Below, piece by piece: positions 26,581 through 34,254 of a stretch of 64,000 nt of DNA (positions are counted from its first letter, which is position 1; each line of letters begins with the position of its first letter). The position numbers were made by a program, and so were the translations under genes. Below the pieces are notes generated by a model. The model saw only the letters and a list, made by a program, of their open reading frames with translations, did not search any database and was not told the origin of the DNA. This DNA is from Thalassobellus citreus. Its GTDB lineage: Bacteria; Bacteroidota; Bacteroidia; Flavobacteriales; Flavobacteriaceae. The DNA is taken from the NCBI RefSeq assembly GCF_044385915.1, contig NZ_JBISCC010000126.1, positions 1 to 64,000 of the forward strand. The letters run 5' to 3'.

Positions 26581-27044
26581 TAGTTTATAAAAGATGTTGC
26601 GTCATTTTGTTTAAAGATAAAAAGCGGTTGATTTTGCATGGTTTTTGACGTTTCGAATTTCAAGGCATCTAACAGGCCTTTTTCTATAATATCCCCATCA
26701 AAAAACAAAATTTTACGCCGCATTTTAATATGAAAAGTGTCTGTTTCTTTAATAATAGAAGTGTCATGAAATTGATAGGTTACCGAATCTATTTCATTTG
26801 TAAATTTCAAGTCTGCTTCTAAAGCATCATATTCAATTTTGGAATATCGATTAAAGTCCAACCATAAGGACTGTTCCAGTTTATTAAGTTCGGTGTTTTT
26901 AACAAAATTAGTTTGTATGACTGCCATATGTTTTTGCACTAATGTCAATACAGAAAAAGCCAACCCAACGACCACGCTCGTTAGTATTAAAACCACCAAC
27001 ATTTCGCTTATCGTAAAGGCTCTTGTTTTAGTTTTTATCTGCAC
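26580..27044 (-). CDS. Minor pseudopilin, probably GspJ-like
   Basis: A 154-aa protein beginning MQIKTKTRA, then FTISEMLVVLILTSVVVGLA: a class III prepilin signal with Phe at +1, Glu at +5 and Ala (not Gly) at -1. It is followed by an amphipathic segment (NFVKNTELNKLEQSLWLDFN) of the kind found at the same place in GspJ, then a beta-rich domain. It overlaps the preceding 112-aa pseudopilin by 17 nt. In type II secretion GspI, J and K form the tip complex. GspJ rather than GspH is suggested by length and by adjacency to the GspI- and GspK-like genes, but is not certain. Confidence 0.65.
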   Translation of the reverse strand: MQIKTKTRAFTISEMLVVLILTSVVVGLAFSVLTLVQKHMAVIQTNFVKNTELNKLEQSLWLDFNRYSKIEYDALEADLKFTNEIDSVTYQFHDTSIIKETDTFHIKMRRKILFFDGDIIEKGLLDALKFETSKTMQNQPLFIFKQNDATSFIN

Positions 27045-27366
27045 GTATTGTCTTTTTTATGTTTTTATTCGTATGCCTGTTCAAAGCTTCGAATAGTATT
27101 GTTTTAGAATCTTTGGTGGCACTAATTTCAACAGAAATTTGCCAATCTTTATAATAATCTTGATAGGGAACTACCAGTTTTTTATGCCTATATAAATATT
27201 CCAATTCATTTAAATACGCATCAATCGTCCTGGTATTATTTTTTATAGTATTTGAAAACAGATTGTTTAAAATCATACTAGAAATCATAAACACGACCAT
27301 AATTAAAACGGTTGCAACTAAAGTCTCCATGAGAGTCGATGCTTTTACTTTTTTTAGTATAGCCAT
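27028..27366 (-). CDS. Minor pseudopilin, probably GspI-like
   Basis: A 112-aa protein: MAILKKVKA followed by STLMETLVATVLIMVVFMIS, i.e. a prepilin signal with Ser at +1, Glu at +5 and Ala at -1. Its short length and TL-x-E-T/V-L-V-A pattern are like GspI. The C-terminal part (YYKDWQISVEISATKDSKTI) is a short beta region, and the end is basic. It overlaps the upstream GspK-like gene by 13 nt and the downstream GspJ-like gene by 17 nt, so the three tip pseudopilins are translated as a block. Confidence 0.65.
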   Translation of the reverse strand: MAILKKVKASTLMETLVATVLIMVVFMISSMILNNLFSNTIKNNTRTIDAYLNELEYLYRHKKLVVPYQDYYKDWQISVEISATKDSKTILFEALNRHTNKNIKKTIRADKN

Positions 27367-28631
27367 TTTAAAACCCCCTTTTTAGTTTTTTCATAAGCCA
27401 AACCAACATATTCTTGTGGTAACTCATCTGTTAAAATGGTGCCATTATAAAGATGGTTTTGATACGAAGACCCCGATTGATTGGCTACAAAATTGGATGT
27501 AAAAACACCTCCATGTACTGTCCCCAATAATTCTAAATTTTTATTGCAATATAGTTCGCCTGTAACGGTAACATTTTTATCAATAAAGACCTGTGCTTTA
27601 TAATTTTTTGTATCCCCTAGGTAAAGAATAACCCCTTTTATGTTAGTACCTTTATGGATCTTTATAAAAGCGGTTTCATTCGTGTTGCTTATCTTATTCA
27701 TGGATAAGTGACTCTTTTTGTCTTCATTTAAAATGAATGCTGATGGATATTCAAAATCGCAATTTTTGCCTATCGTTATGGCTTTGGTTGCTAGAGCCTG
27801 AAATCTTCCCTTTGTTCCGCTTTTAATGTCAATTTTAGGCGCGATTAAAACAACATCCTTAAGGTTTGATGTGGCATCAATAGTTATTTTGGTTTTCGAT
27901 TGTATTAGAATATGTCCCGCAAGTGATACGCCTGATAATTGAAGGTCTGTAGGACTATAAACAACCTGTAATGGATTAAAAAACGAATTTTGATGTGTTC
28001 GCCTTTTACTCAAATCTAAATACTGATTGGGGTCTATAGCATTGATGTTTTTATGGATCGTTTCAATTTGCTCTAGGGTTTCTTTTAATGGTTTAGGAAG
28101 TGTGCTACTGGTTCGAGTAGCTCCATAAATAAGTTGACTTCCATAGTACGAATGGCCTGAAATATAACCTGTTCTGACGCCTTGCTTTGGCAAATAAGCC
28201 AGACCTTGTACCTTTGTGTTTCCAACGACAACAAAAGGTCTATTTTGGTCTTCAACATACAATGCTATTCTGTTCTGATCTGGTTGAACCCCTCCTATTA
28301 AAGCGACTTTTTTAAAACGCCTATTTTTTACCTTTGATAAAGTCACTACCTTTTTAAAGAGTCCCCAATAATCACAATGGACTTTTAATGTTTTATAATC
28401 TTCATCGTGTAAATCAACAAGTAAAGTATCATTGAGTCTTACATCGTTTTGAAGCACATAATCAATACCTTCATTAGCCGTATCGATGGTTTCTAAAACA
28501 AAATCGGTTTGTATATTAAAACGCTTATGGGTATGTACTAAAATAAGGAATGCCGTTAGTAATAAAGCTATAACAACGACTATAAACATGGTGAGTTGTA
28601 ACGCTCCTGCTTTTACCATTTGCGCTTTCAT
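27354..28631 (-). CDS. GspK-like large minor pseudopilin
   Basis: A 425-aa protein with the start MKAQMVKA, then GALQLTMFIVVVIALLLTAF. It keeps a prepilin-type signal with Ala at -1, but the +5 position is Leu instead of Glu, the hallmark by which GspK differs from other pseudopilins. Its much larger size is also GspK-like. The body is unusual. Residues about 200-400 look like a right-handed beta-helix or bactofilin-like stack (LAGHILIQSKTKITIDATSN, KIDIKSGTKGRFQALATKAI, GTNIKGVILYLGDTKNYKAQ) rather than the alpha domain of classical GspK. It is positioned beside the GspI- and GspJ-like genes, overlapping each neighbour. The tip-cap role is inferred from these features. Confidence 0.6.
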   Translation of the reverse strand: MKAQMVKAGALQLTMFIVVVIALLLTAFLILVHTHKRFNIQTDFVLETIDTANEGIDYVLQNDVRLNDTLLVDLHDEDYKTLKVHCDYWGLFKKVVTLSKVKNRRFKKVALIGGVQPDQNRIALYVEDQNRPFVVVGNTKVQGLAYLPKQGVRTGYISGHSYYGSQLIYGATRTSSTLPKPLKETLEQIETIHKNINAIDPNQYLDLSKRRTHQNSFFNPLQVVYSPTDLQLSGVSLAGHILIQSKTKITIDATSNLKDVVLIAPKIDIKSGTKGRFQALATKAITIGKNCDFEYPSAFILNEDKKSHLSMNKISNTNETAFIKIHKGTNIKGVILYLGDTKNYKAQVFIDKNVTVTGELYCNKNLELLGTVHGGVFTSNFVANQSGSSYQNHLYNGTILTDELPQEYVGLAYEKTKKGVLKWLY

Positions 28632-29092
28632 GTTTTAACAATGGTTTTTCGTTTGCCTTTATACCGCACTATGATTTCTGAATTCGTCGCCTTTATCAAT
28701 TTTACCGCATTCACTTCTTGTCCTACTTTTAATATCTGTTGGTGTCCATTTATAGATAACACACATATTTTATCCTTGCTGCCTTGTTTTGAAACGGTTC
28801 CATGATAAATGATTGGCATCCAAACCACCTGCTGTTTTGGTTTGCTTTCTTTAGAGGTCATATGCTTTTCTTTTTTCATGCGCATAGTCCCTAAAAACGG
28901 GTCACGCTCTAAGGGTTCAATAGTAAAACTTTCAATACCTATGTCTTCTTTGGGAGTAAATAATACCTTAGTATCCTGTAATTCTATTTTTGATGTATCA
29001 GAATCTAAGGCAGACACCATTTTAAAGCCTATAATCCCCCAAACAGCGAATACCGCTACCAATAACAGGTTTGTCTTTATATTACTTTTCAA
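28628..29092 (-). CDS. PilP/GspC-like periplasmic connector
   Basis: A 154-aa bitopic protein: N-terminal transmembrane helix (LLLVAVFAVWGIIGFKMVSA), a linker with ERDPFLGTMRMKK, then a compact beta domain: YHGTVSKQGSKDKICVLSI, GHQQILKVGQEVNAVKLIKA. RDPF-x before a small beta-barrel is the signature of PilP, and the barrel corresponds to the HR domain of GspC, which docks on the N0 domain of the secretin. It overlaps the GspK-like gene by 4 nt and follows the FN3-type lipoprotein gene by 15 nt. No PDZ or coiled-coil GspC C-terminal domain is present, so the PilP form is closer. Confidence 0.7.
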   Translation of the reverse strand: MKSNIKTNLLLVAVFAVWGIIGFKMVSALDSDTSKIELQDTKVLFTPKEDIGIESFTIEPLERDPFLGTMRMKKEKHMTSKESKPKQQVVWMPIIYHGTVSKQGSKDKICVLSINGHQQILKVGQEVNAVKLIKATNSEIIVRYKGKRKTIVKT

Positions 29093-29107
29093 TGCTAATG
29101 CCTAAAT

Positions 29108-29767
29108 TTATTCGTTTACAGTAAACCCAATTGTGGTATAATCCGTTTCAAATCCAGTATTCTTTGCTTTTACACGAAATTCATACGTTTTTTTACTCAA
29201 ATTTGAAACTGAAAAATGAGTGCTTATAGTCGTTTTGCTTTCTATCACTTCAATAGGGTTCTCAAAATTGGGGGTAACTATTTGTAAAACATATTCACTG
29301 GTATAATCAACAGCTTCCCAAGTAAAAGTTATGGAATCTGAAGTTGAAAAAGTAGCGTTATCTATAGGTGCTATAAGACTAACAGTCTCGTTAGAAATAT
29401 CTATAGGTTCTAAAGGTAATAAGGTGAATTTTTGAGAGGTATATCCTGTTTGGTATCCTGAGTTTTCTGCACGTACCTGCCACTGGTAAGTGCCTGCATC
29501 TAATGTTTTATTAAAATAGGTGTTTGACACCATAGTGTCTGTTATTATTTGTTGGGCTGTTTCAAAATCAGGAGTTGCTATTTGTAGGTGATAGGTGTCA
29601 GCATCCTCTACAAGCTTCCAAGTAAAGGTCATATTTCCTTCATCCAATAAAACCCCATTGGTTGGTGCTAAAACACGTACTGTATCATCAGAAATATTAA
29701 CGACTTCTATAATATCACTACAACTAAAGACTAATCCAAGTAGCATTATTAATCTTAAATATTTCAT
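29108..29767 (-). CDS. Lipoprotein with two fibronectin type III-like domains
   Basis: A 219-aa lipoprotein (MKYLRLIMLLGLVFSC, Cys16) with two repeats of about 95 residues: LAPTNGVLLDEGNMTFTWKL...YHLQIATPDF and LIAPIDNATFSTSDSITFTW...YVLQIVTPNF. Each ends in a T/K-Y-x-(W/F)-(Q/R)-V-(R/K)-A-(E/K)-N strand, an FN3/Ig-like pattern. It is the second gene of the secretion operon, 2 nt after the first lipoprotein. The operon position implies a part of the machine or an envelope partner, for example a secretin assembly factor or a binding subunit. No known pilotin fold is recognised. Confidence 0.6.
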   Translation of the reverse strand: MKYLRLIMLLGLVFSCSDIIEVVNISDDTVRVLAPTNGVLLDEGNMTFTWKLVEDADTYHLQIATPDFETAQQIITDTMVSNTYFNKTLDAGTYQWQVRAENSGYQTGYTSQKFTLLPLEPIDISNETVSLIAPIDNATFSTSDSITFTWEAVDYTSEYVLQIVTPNFENPIEVIESKTTISTHFSVSNLSKKTYEFRVKAKNTGFETDYTTIGFTVNE

Positions 29768-29769
29768 AT

Positions 29770-30501
29770 CTAAAATTTATTGTAATTGATTTTTTTCTTT
29801 TTTTCTTTAGCTGAACGAGATGCTTTACTTGGGCATGAATCATTGCTTTCTACAAGATCAACCAGTTGTAATTGGTGGGCATCATTTTCTTTCCAACAGG
29901 CATTTGAGGTTTGATAAGCAAACATGACGCCTTCTTCAAATAAAATAATACGTTGTTGCTTCTTATCTTTATATGTTTTTAATACATAGTTATTAATTCC
30001 TGATGTCTCTAAATACACTTCTTCTGCATGTCTTAAAGCCTCTGTTAACTCCTGATTAAAAACCGTTGAAATGGAAGTTACTAAATGGGCTTGAGTCCTG
30101 TTTTTTAAAAACAGCAAGACATCCTTATTTACTTGATTATTTAGGGCGTTTAAAACAGCGATACGATCCGCTATCTCTATTTTTAAAAATGTTGGCTTCG
30201 TTTTTACCGAATCTATATAATTCAATATGACATCCCCATTCTGAAAGGTTTTTGCTTTTTTATAGGCTTTAAAAGTGGATTTACTAAAAGGTACTAAATG
30301 TACTCGAATTTTGATGGGTTGTTCGTATTTGGGTAACGCAATACTATTATAATCTTGTTCTAAAACAAATCCTTTTTGCTCTCCCACCGTTCCGAGTTGT
30401 AGGTTTTGTGTTGTAATGCTTTGTTGCTCGTTTTGAATAGAAAGGGTTTTACAACTCACAAAAAAAAGCCCAATATTTAGTAATACAACATATTTGTTCA
30501 C
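29770..30501 (-). CDS. Lipoprotein leading the type II secretion-like operon
   Basis: A 243-aa lipoprotein starting with GTG at 30501: MNKYVVLLNIGLFFVSC, with lipid Cys17. The mature part has a beta-hairpin-like IKIRVHLVPFSKSTFKAYKK, an alpha/beta middle (FLKNRTQAHLVTSISTVFNQ), a FAYQTSNACWKENDAHQLQL segment and a basic Lys-rich end. I do not recognise the family. It is the promoter-proximal gene of the 13-gene secretion operon and has 680 bp of non-coding DNA upstream. Candidate roles are pilotin/outer-membrane assembly factor or a species-specific component; this is inference from position and lipidation only. Confidence 0.55.
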   Translation of the reverse strand: MNKYVVLLNIGLFFVSCKTLSIQNEQQSITTQNLQLGTVGEQKGFVLEQDYNSIALPKYEQPIKIRVHLVPFSKSTFKAYKKAKTFQNGDVILNYIDSVKTKPTFLKIEIADRIAVLNALNNQVNKDVLLFLKNRTQAHLVTSISTVFNQELTEALRHAEEVYLETSGINNYVLKTYKDKKQQRIILFEEGVMFAYQTSNACWKENDAHQLQLVDLVESNDSCPSKASRSAKEKKKKINYNKF

Positions 30502-31184
30502 GATTTATGTGTTTTTTTTAGCTTTAAATAAATATTTTTAAAATAAAAAGGTTAGCAGAATTGTTTCTTTTATATTTTTTCTTAATGAACCTAACTAACA
30601 AAGGTTAATATATTAAGTTGATTTTTTGAATATCAATTAATAACAGATTCGGTAGACGGTTAATCGTGTGTTTAATGAAATAAGTGTTTATAGGTTCCTT
30701 TTAAAATTAATTGTATAGATCTTAGACTATCCCTAATCACTTATAATTAAAAAACGTGTTCGATTGGAATATAAAAGTGATGGATTTATTCAGTTTTACC
30801 CCCAAACCATAGTTAGGTAATTTTTCTTGTAAAACTATTGCTTTTATAGTGTCTCAAAACGTTCTACCAAAATTCGCCTAGATAGCTTAAAACTTATTTC
30901 TTCTGGAAAGATTTGAATGTATCTGCTGTTCTTTATTCTTATTTATTGAAAGTAACTTTCTTAATTTGTCAAAAAATCAACTTATTCATGGAGAACTAAA
31001 TTCTTGGTAAATTCCAATACATCTGCAAATTGTTTATGAGCCTCCTTGATAACTCTTTTACATTATTTTGGTCATAACCCGTCCAATGCCATAATAGATA
31101 CATTTAAAATAGTTTCTAATGTATATCCCTATTCTTCATAATTACACACATAAGCATAATTGAGATAAACATAAAATTGAAATA
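30502..31184. other. 683-bp non-coding region upstream of the secretion operon
   Basis: No intact gene. It should carry the operon promoter just above 30501, but I found no clean TAnnTTTG/TTG pair. A possible relic lies at 30982-31103 on the minus strand: MYLLWHWTGYDQNNVKEL, then, after a one-base frame change, KEAHKQFADVLEFTKNLVL ending in a stop. This reads like the decayed C-terminus of a protein I cannot name. Confidence 0.35.
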
Positions 31185-31865
31185 TTATGAGATACCCAAC
31201 GCTTTTGAAATGTCCTTTCGAATATCATCATAACGGCCTTCATGGGTCGCAGAACACCATTTGGAATAACTTGAAGGCAATGTATTTAGATTGATTTCGG
31301 AGTGTTCAAACGTAAAACGTTCCAATAAAAGGATATTTAAGGACTCTTTGGGTTTTGTTTCCATCCTAAAGATCCCTCCACGAACTATCAAATCCAAAAA
31401 AGTAAATAAAAAACGAATATTTCCAGATTGTTTATTCTTTGGGGTTTCTCTTATTACTATTTTTTGCACTACAGGAAGTCCATTGATTAACCTCAAAAGG
31501 TTCTCAACATCATTACTGTCAAAACCAAAAAAAACGGTATCGATTCCTGACAAAGACAACTTCAAAAAAGAAAAACCTTGTATATTACTTTTGAACAATA
31601 CTTCGGATTTGAACCAAGTAATCACAAACAATAATGACAAACTAAATAATAATGTAACAAAAAGATAGCTTGCAATAATTTGTATCAAAGAATAAGTGAT
31701 AGTAGAGATAAAAAAATAAAGTGTTAATGGTAATATGCAAAATAATATTAAAACGAAAACAGAAAGTTTGTTTGTTGTTAACAAGCCATGTCTTAGCCTG
31801 AGAAGTTTAAATTCCCTTCTGCTTTGATATAATAAACTAGCTAATATTTCACCTAATCGTTCCAC
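31185..31865 (-). CDS. Membrane protein of unknown function
   Basis: A 226-aa protein with two adjacent transmembrane helices after a basic N-terminus (QSRREFKLLRLRHGLLTTNK): SVFVLILFCILPLTLYFFI and LFVTLLFSLSLLFVITWF. A soluble C-terminal domain of about 125 residues follows. It includes FDSNDVENLLRLINGLPVVQ and ends SSYSKWCSATHEGRYDDIRK. I do not recognise the family. It stands alone between a gene-poor region with a possible relic and the tRNA-CAU gene, so it may be an accessory gene carried in next to the tRNA; there is no integrase to support that. Confidence 0.5.
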   Translation of the reverse strand: MERLGEILASLLYQSRREFKLLRLRHGLLTTNKLSVFVLILFCILPLTLYFFISTITYSLIQIIASYLFVTLLFSLSLLFVITWFKSEVLFKSNIQGFSFLKLSLSGIDTVFFGFDSNDVENLLRLINGLPVVQKIVIRETPKNKQSGNIRFLFTFLDLIVRGGIFRMETKPKESLNILLLERFTFEHSEINLNTLPSSYSKWCSATHEGRYDDIRKDISKALGIS

Positions 31866-31927
31866 ATCCTAAAGATAAGAATAAATGAAAACAAAAGAAA
31901 GACCAATTGTTGTACAGATGTTGTACT

Positions 31928-31964
31928 GGTGTAAAAAAAGAAAACCTTTCAATTTCTTGAAAGG
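31928..31964 (-). terminator. Terminator after tRNA-CAU
   Basis: CCTTTCAA (31945-31952) pairs with TTGAAAGG (31957-31964) around a TTTC loop. On the minus strand the hairpin is followed by TTTTCTTTTTTT, a rho-independent terminator 17 nt after the tRNA 3' end. Confidence 0.65.
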
Positions 31965-31980
31965 CCTATCTTTATTGACG

Positions 31981-32054
31981 TGGTCCCACTTGGGCTCGAA
32001 CCAAGGACCACCTGATTATGAGTCAGGTGCTCTAACCAACTGAGCTATGGGACC
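31981..32054 (-). tRNA. tRNA with CAU anticodon (elongator Met or Ile2)
   Basis: A 74-nt cloverleaf on the minus strand: acceptor GGTCCCA pairs with TGGGACC, discriminator A; D arm TAGCTCAGTTGGTTAGAGC; anticodon stem CCTGA/TCAGG with loop CTCATAA (anticodon CAT); T arm CTTGG-TTCGAGC-CCAAG. CCA is not encoded. CAU can be Met or, after TilS lysidine modification, Ile2. The C4-G69 and C5-G68 acceptor pairs seen here are TilS identity elements described for E. coli Ile2, so Ile2 is possible, but the isotype cannot be settled by eye. Confidence 0.9.
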
Positions 32055-32066
32055 CAAATTGGAGTG

Positions 32067-32097
32067 CAAATCTAATATTAATTTTAAAACTCTACAA
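32067..32097 (-). promoter_or_regulatory. Promoter of tRNA-CAU
   Basis: On the minus strand TAGATTTG (32067-32074) matches the Bacteroidota -7 consensus TAnnTTTG. CTTG with its TTG at 32095-32097 lies 20 nt upstream as the -33 box. The -7 box ends 12 nt before the tRNA 5' end. Confidence 0.6.
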
Positions 32098-32101
32098 GAA
32101 A

Positions 32102-32512
32102 TTATTTATTTAAAATAATTTCTTGGCAAAGCTCTATAAGTACGCCATTTGTTGACTTAGGATGCAAGAATACAACTAACTTATTATCAGCACCTTTTTT
32201 AGGCTTCTCGTTTAAAACCATAAACCCTTCTTTTTTTAAACGCTTTACTTCTGCTTCAATATCGTCTACATCAAAAGCAATATGATGAACACCTTCTCCT
32301 ATCTTATTGAGGAATTTTGCAATAGGACTATCTTCACTTGTAGCTTCTAATAATTCAATTTTATTATTGCCTACCTTAAAGAAGGATGTTTTTACACCTT
32401 CACTTTCAACAGCTTCTGTTTTATAGTGTGGTTTTCCAAATAATTTGCCAAACAATTCATTAGAATCGTCAATGTTCTTAACAGCAATACCTATATGTTC
32501 AATTTTATTCAT
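32102..32512 (-). CDS. mce: Methylmalonyl-CoA epimerase
   Basis: A 136-aa vicinal-oxygen-chelate protein. Motifs: KIEHIGIAVKNI (metal His6), the EVESEG-like TEAVESEGVKTSFFKVGNNK, GEGVHHIAFDVDDIEAEVKR (metal His) and NGVLIELCQE (metal Glu). It converts (S)- to (R)-methylmalonyl-CoA in propionate/odd-chain metabolism, working with methylmalonyl-CoA mutase. Length and motif order are normal. It is a single gene here, on the strand opposite rbfA, and the upstream 130 bp is shared with the divergent rbfA promoter. Confidence 0.88.
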   Translation of the reverse strand: MNKIEHIGIAVKNIDDSNELFGKLFGKPHYKTEAVESEGVKTSFFKVGNNKIELLEATSEDSPIAKFLNKIGEGVHHIAFDVDDIEAEVKRLKKEGFMVLNEKPKKGADNKLVVFLHPKSTNGVLIELCQEIILNK

Positions 32513-32606
32513 TAAATTTTATTTTTCCTTGAAGACTAAAATCTTTAAATTCTACATCAAAATACGAAAAACACATCCAAAAGCAAGATAATCTTTAAAT
32601 ATCCGT

Positions 32607-32614
32607 TATTTTTG
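32607..32614 (+). promoter_or_regulatory. -7 box of rbfA
   Basis: TATTTTTG matches TAnnTTTG and lies 30 nt before the rbfA ATG, giving a leader of about 23 nt. No good -33 TTG is visible. Confidence 0.4.
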
Positions 32615-32643
32615 CATTCTAAACCTATAAATAGGTAGACACA

Positions 32644-33048
32644 ATGAGCAACTTAGAAGAAAGTCAAAGACAAAAAAAAATAGCATCGGTTTTACAACGC
32701 GATTTAGTAGAAGTGCTACAAGGCGCTGCTACACAAGGCGGTATGCATGGTATTTTAATATCAGTATCTAAAGTAAAAGTAACCGTCGATTTGTCGGTTG
32801 CTAAAGTATATTTAAGTATTTTTCCTAACAATAAAGGCGCAGAACTTATTGAAGGCATAAAATCTAATGCGCCACTAATTAAGCATGAAATAGCACAGCG
32901 TACTAAAAATCAATTAAGACGCATGCCGCGATTAGAATTTTTTATTGACGATTCTTTAGAGTACATCGATCAAATAGACAAATCGTTAAAGGGAAAAGAA
33001 AACCCAATAAAAGACTCCAATTTACTTGATAAAAGAAAAAAATCGTAA
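32644..33048 (+). CDS. rbfA: Ribosome-binding factor A
   Basis: A 134-aa protein starting SNLEESQRQKKIASVLQRDL, with the KH-like core GILISVSKVKVTVDLSVAKV (ending in YLS) and NQLRRMPRLEFFIDDSLEYI. The R-x-x-P-x-L-x-F-x-x-D-x-S pattern is diagnostic of RbfA. It binds the 30S subunit and helps mature the 16S rRNA 5' end. The downstream permease gene begins at the very next base after the rbfA stop, so the two form an operon, an arrangement I recognise from other Flavobacteriia. Confidence 0.93.
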   Translation: MSNLEESQRQKKIASVLQRDLVEVLQGAATQGGMHGILISVSKVKVTVDLSVAKVYLSIFPNNKGAELIEGIKSNAPLIKHEIAQRTKNQLRRMPRLEFFIDDSLEYIDQIDKSLKGKENPIKDSNLLDKRKKS

Positions 33049-34254
33049 TTGAATCTATCATTATATATAGCAAAACGTTATTTACGCTCTAAAAGCAGTA
33101 ATAATGCTATTAATTTTATAACCATTATTGCTGTAATAGGTATTATTTTAGGTGCTGCATCCTTATTTATAGTCCTCTCTGGCTTTGCAGGTTTAAAAGA
33201 TTTTACTTTACAATTTTCAAGTATTGTAGATCCTGATTTAAAAGCAGAAACAACGGTTGGAAAGTCGTTTATTTTAACTGAAGACAAAACGGCTAAACTT
33301 AATGATATAGAAGACATTATTTTATATTCTAAAGTTATTGAAGAACGTGCCATCGTTACTTTTGATGGCAAAAACTACCCCGCTATTGTAAAAGGCGTAG
33401 ACGAACATTTTCAAAAAGTAGTAAATATTGATTCTGTTATAGAATATGGTAGTTGGATTGATCAAAAGTCAAACCAAATAATGGTGGGTTATGGTATTGC
33501 ACACAACTTATCTATGGGTGTTTTAGACTATGCTAAACATGTTACCATTTATGTTCCAAAACCAGGAAAAGGACAAATAAAATTTAATAAAAACGCTGTT
33601 AGCACTGTTAACACACTTAATGTGGGTATTTTTTCTGTTAACGAAAAACTAGATGACTCTTATCTTTTTGCGCCTATAGATTTAACACAACGTTTACTAA
33701 ACTACAAACCAAACCAAATAAGCGGTATAGAGTTTAAGCTTAAACTAGGTGCCGATGAAACTGTTGTAAAACAAAAAATTCAAACTGTTTTAGGCGAAAA
33801 TTTTATTATAAAAAATAAAGCACAGTTAAATGATGCGCTTTACAAAATGCTAAACACAGAAAATTTAGCTGTTTATTTAATATTTACACTCGTATTAATT
33901 ATTGCTTTTTTTAACGTTATAGGCTCTTTAATAATGATGATGTTAGATAAAAAGAAAAGCCTTAATACGCTTTTTAATATTGGTGCCACAGTAGCCGATA
34001 TTCGTAAAATTTTCTTTTACCAAGGAAGTTTAATGAGTATTATTGGCGGCTTTATAGGTTTAGGAGTTGCTTTAATAATCACTTTACTTCAAAAAGGGTT
34101 TAATTTGGTTATGATAACCCCATCTCTTGCTTATCCTGTTACCATAAAAATTGAAAACTTTATTATTGTATTCTTAACTATTACCGTTTTAGGCATTATT
34201 GCTTCAAAAATAGCATCGGTACGTATTACAAAATCATTGGTTCAGAATTATTAG
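33049..34254 (+). CDS. LolC/LolE-like ABC transporter permease (FtsX family)
   Basis: A 401-aa permease that must start at TTG 33049, directly after the rbfA TAA. The N-terminal signature is LSLYIAKRYLRSKSSNNAIN followed by a helix (FITIIAVIGIILGAASLFIV), then a large periplasmic MacB-PCD-like domain (about residues 60-265). Three helices close the protein (LIFTLVLIIAFFNVIGSLIM; LMSIIGGFIGLGVALIITLL; IENFIIVFLTITVLGIIASK) with the FtsX-type cytoplasmic loop MLDKKKSLNTLFNIGATVAD. This is the LolC/E lipoprotein-releasing permease architecture. The matching ATPase (LolD) is not in the window. Translation is likely coupled to rbfA. Confidence 0.85.
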   Translation: MNLSLYIAKRYLRSKSSNNAINFITIIAVIGIILGAASLFIVLSGFAGLKDFTLQFSSIVDPDLKAETTVGKSFILTEDKTAKLNDIEDIILYSKVIEERAIVTFDGKNYPAIVKGVDEHFQKVVNIDSVIEYGSWIDQKSNQIMVGYGIAHNLSMGVLDYAKHVTIYVPKPGKGQIKFNKNAVSTVNTLNVGIFSVNEKLDDSYLFAPIDLTQRLLNYKPNQISGIEFKLKLGADETVVKQKIQTVLGENFIIKNKAQLNDALYKMLNTENLAVYLIFTLVLIIAFFNVIGSLIMMMLDKKKSLNTLFNIGATVADIRKIFFYQGSLMSIIGGFIGLGVALIITLLQKGFNLVMITPSLAYPVTIKIENFIIVFLTITVLGIIASKIASVRITKSLVQNY

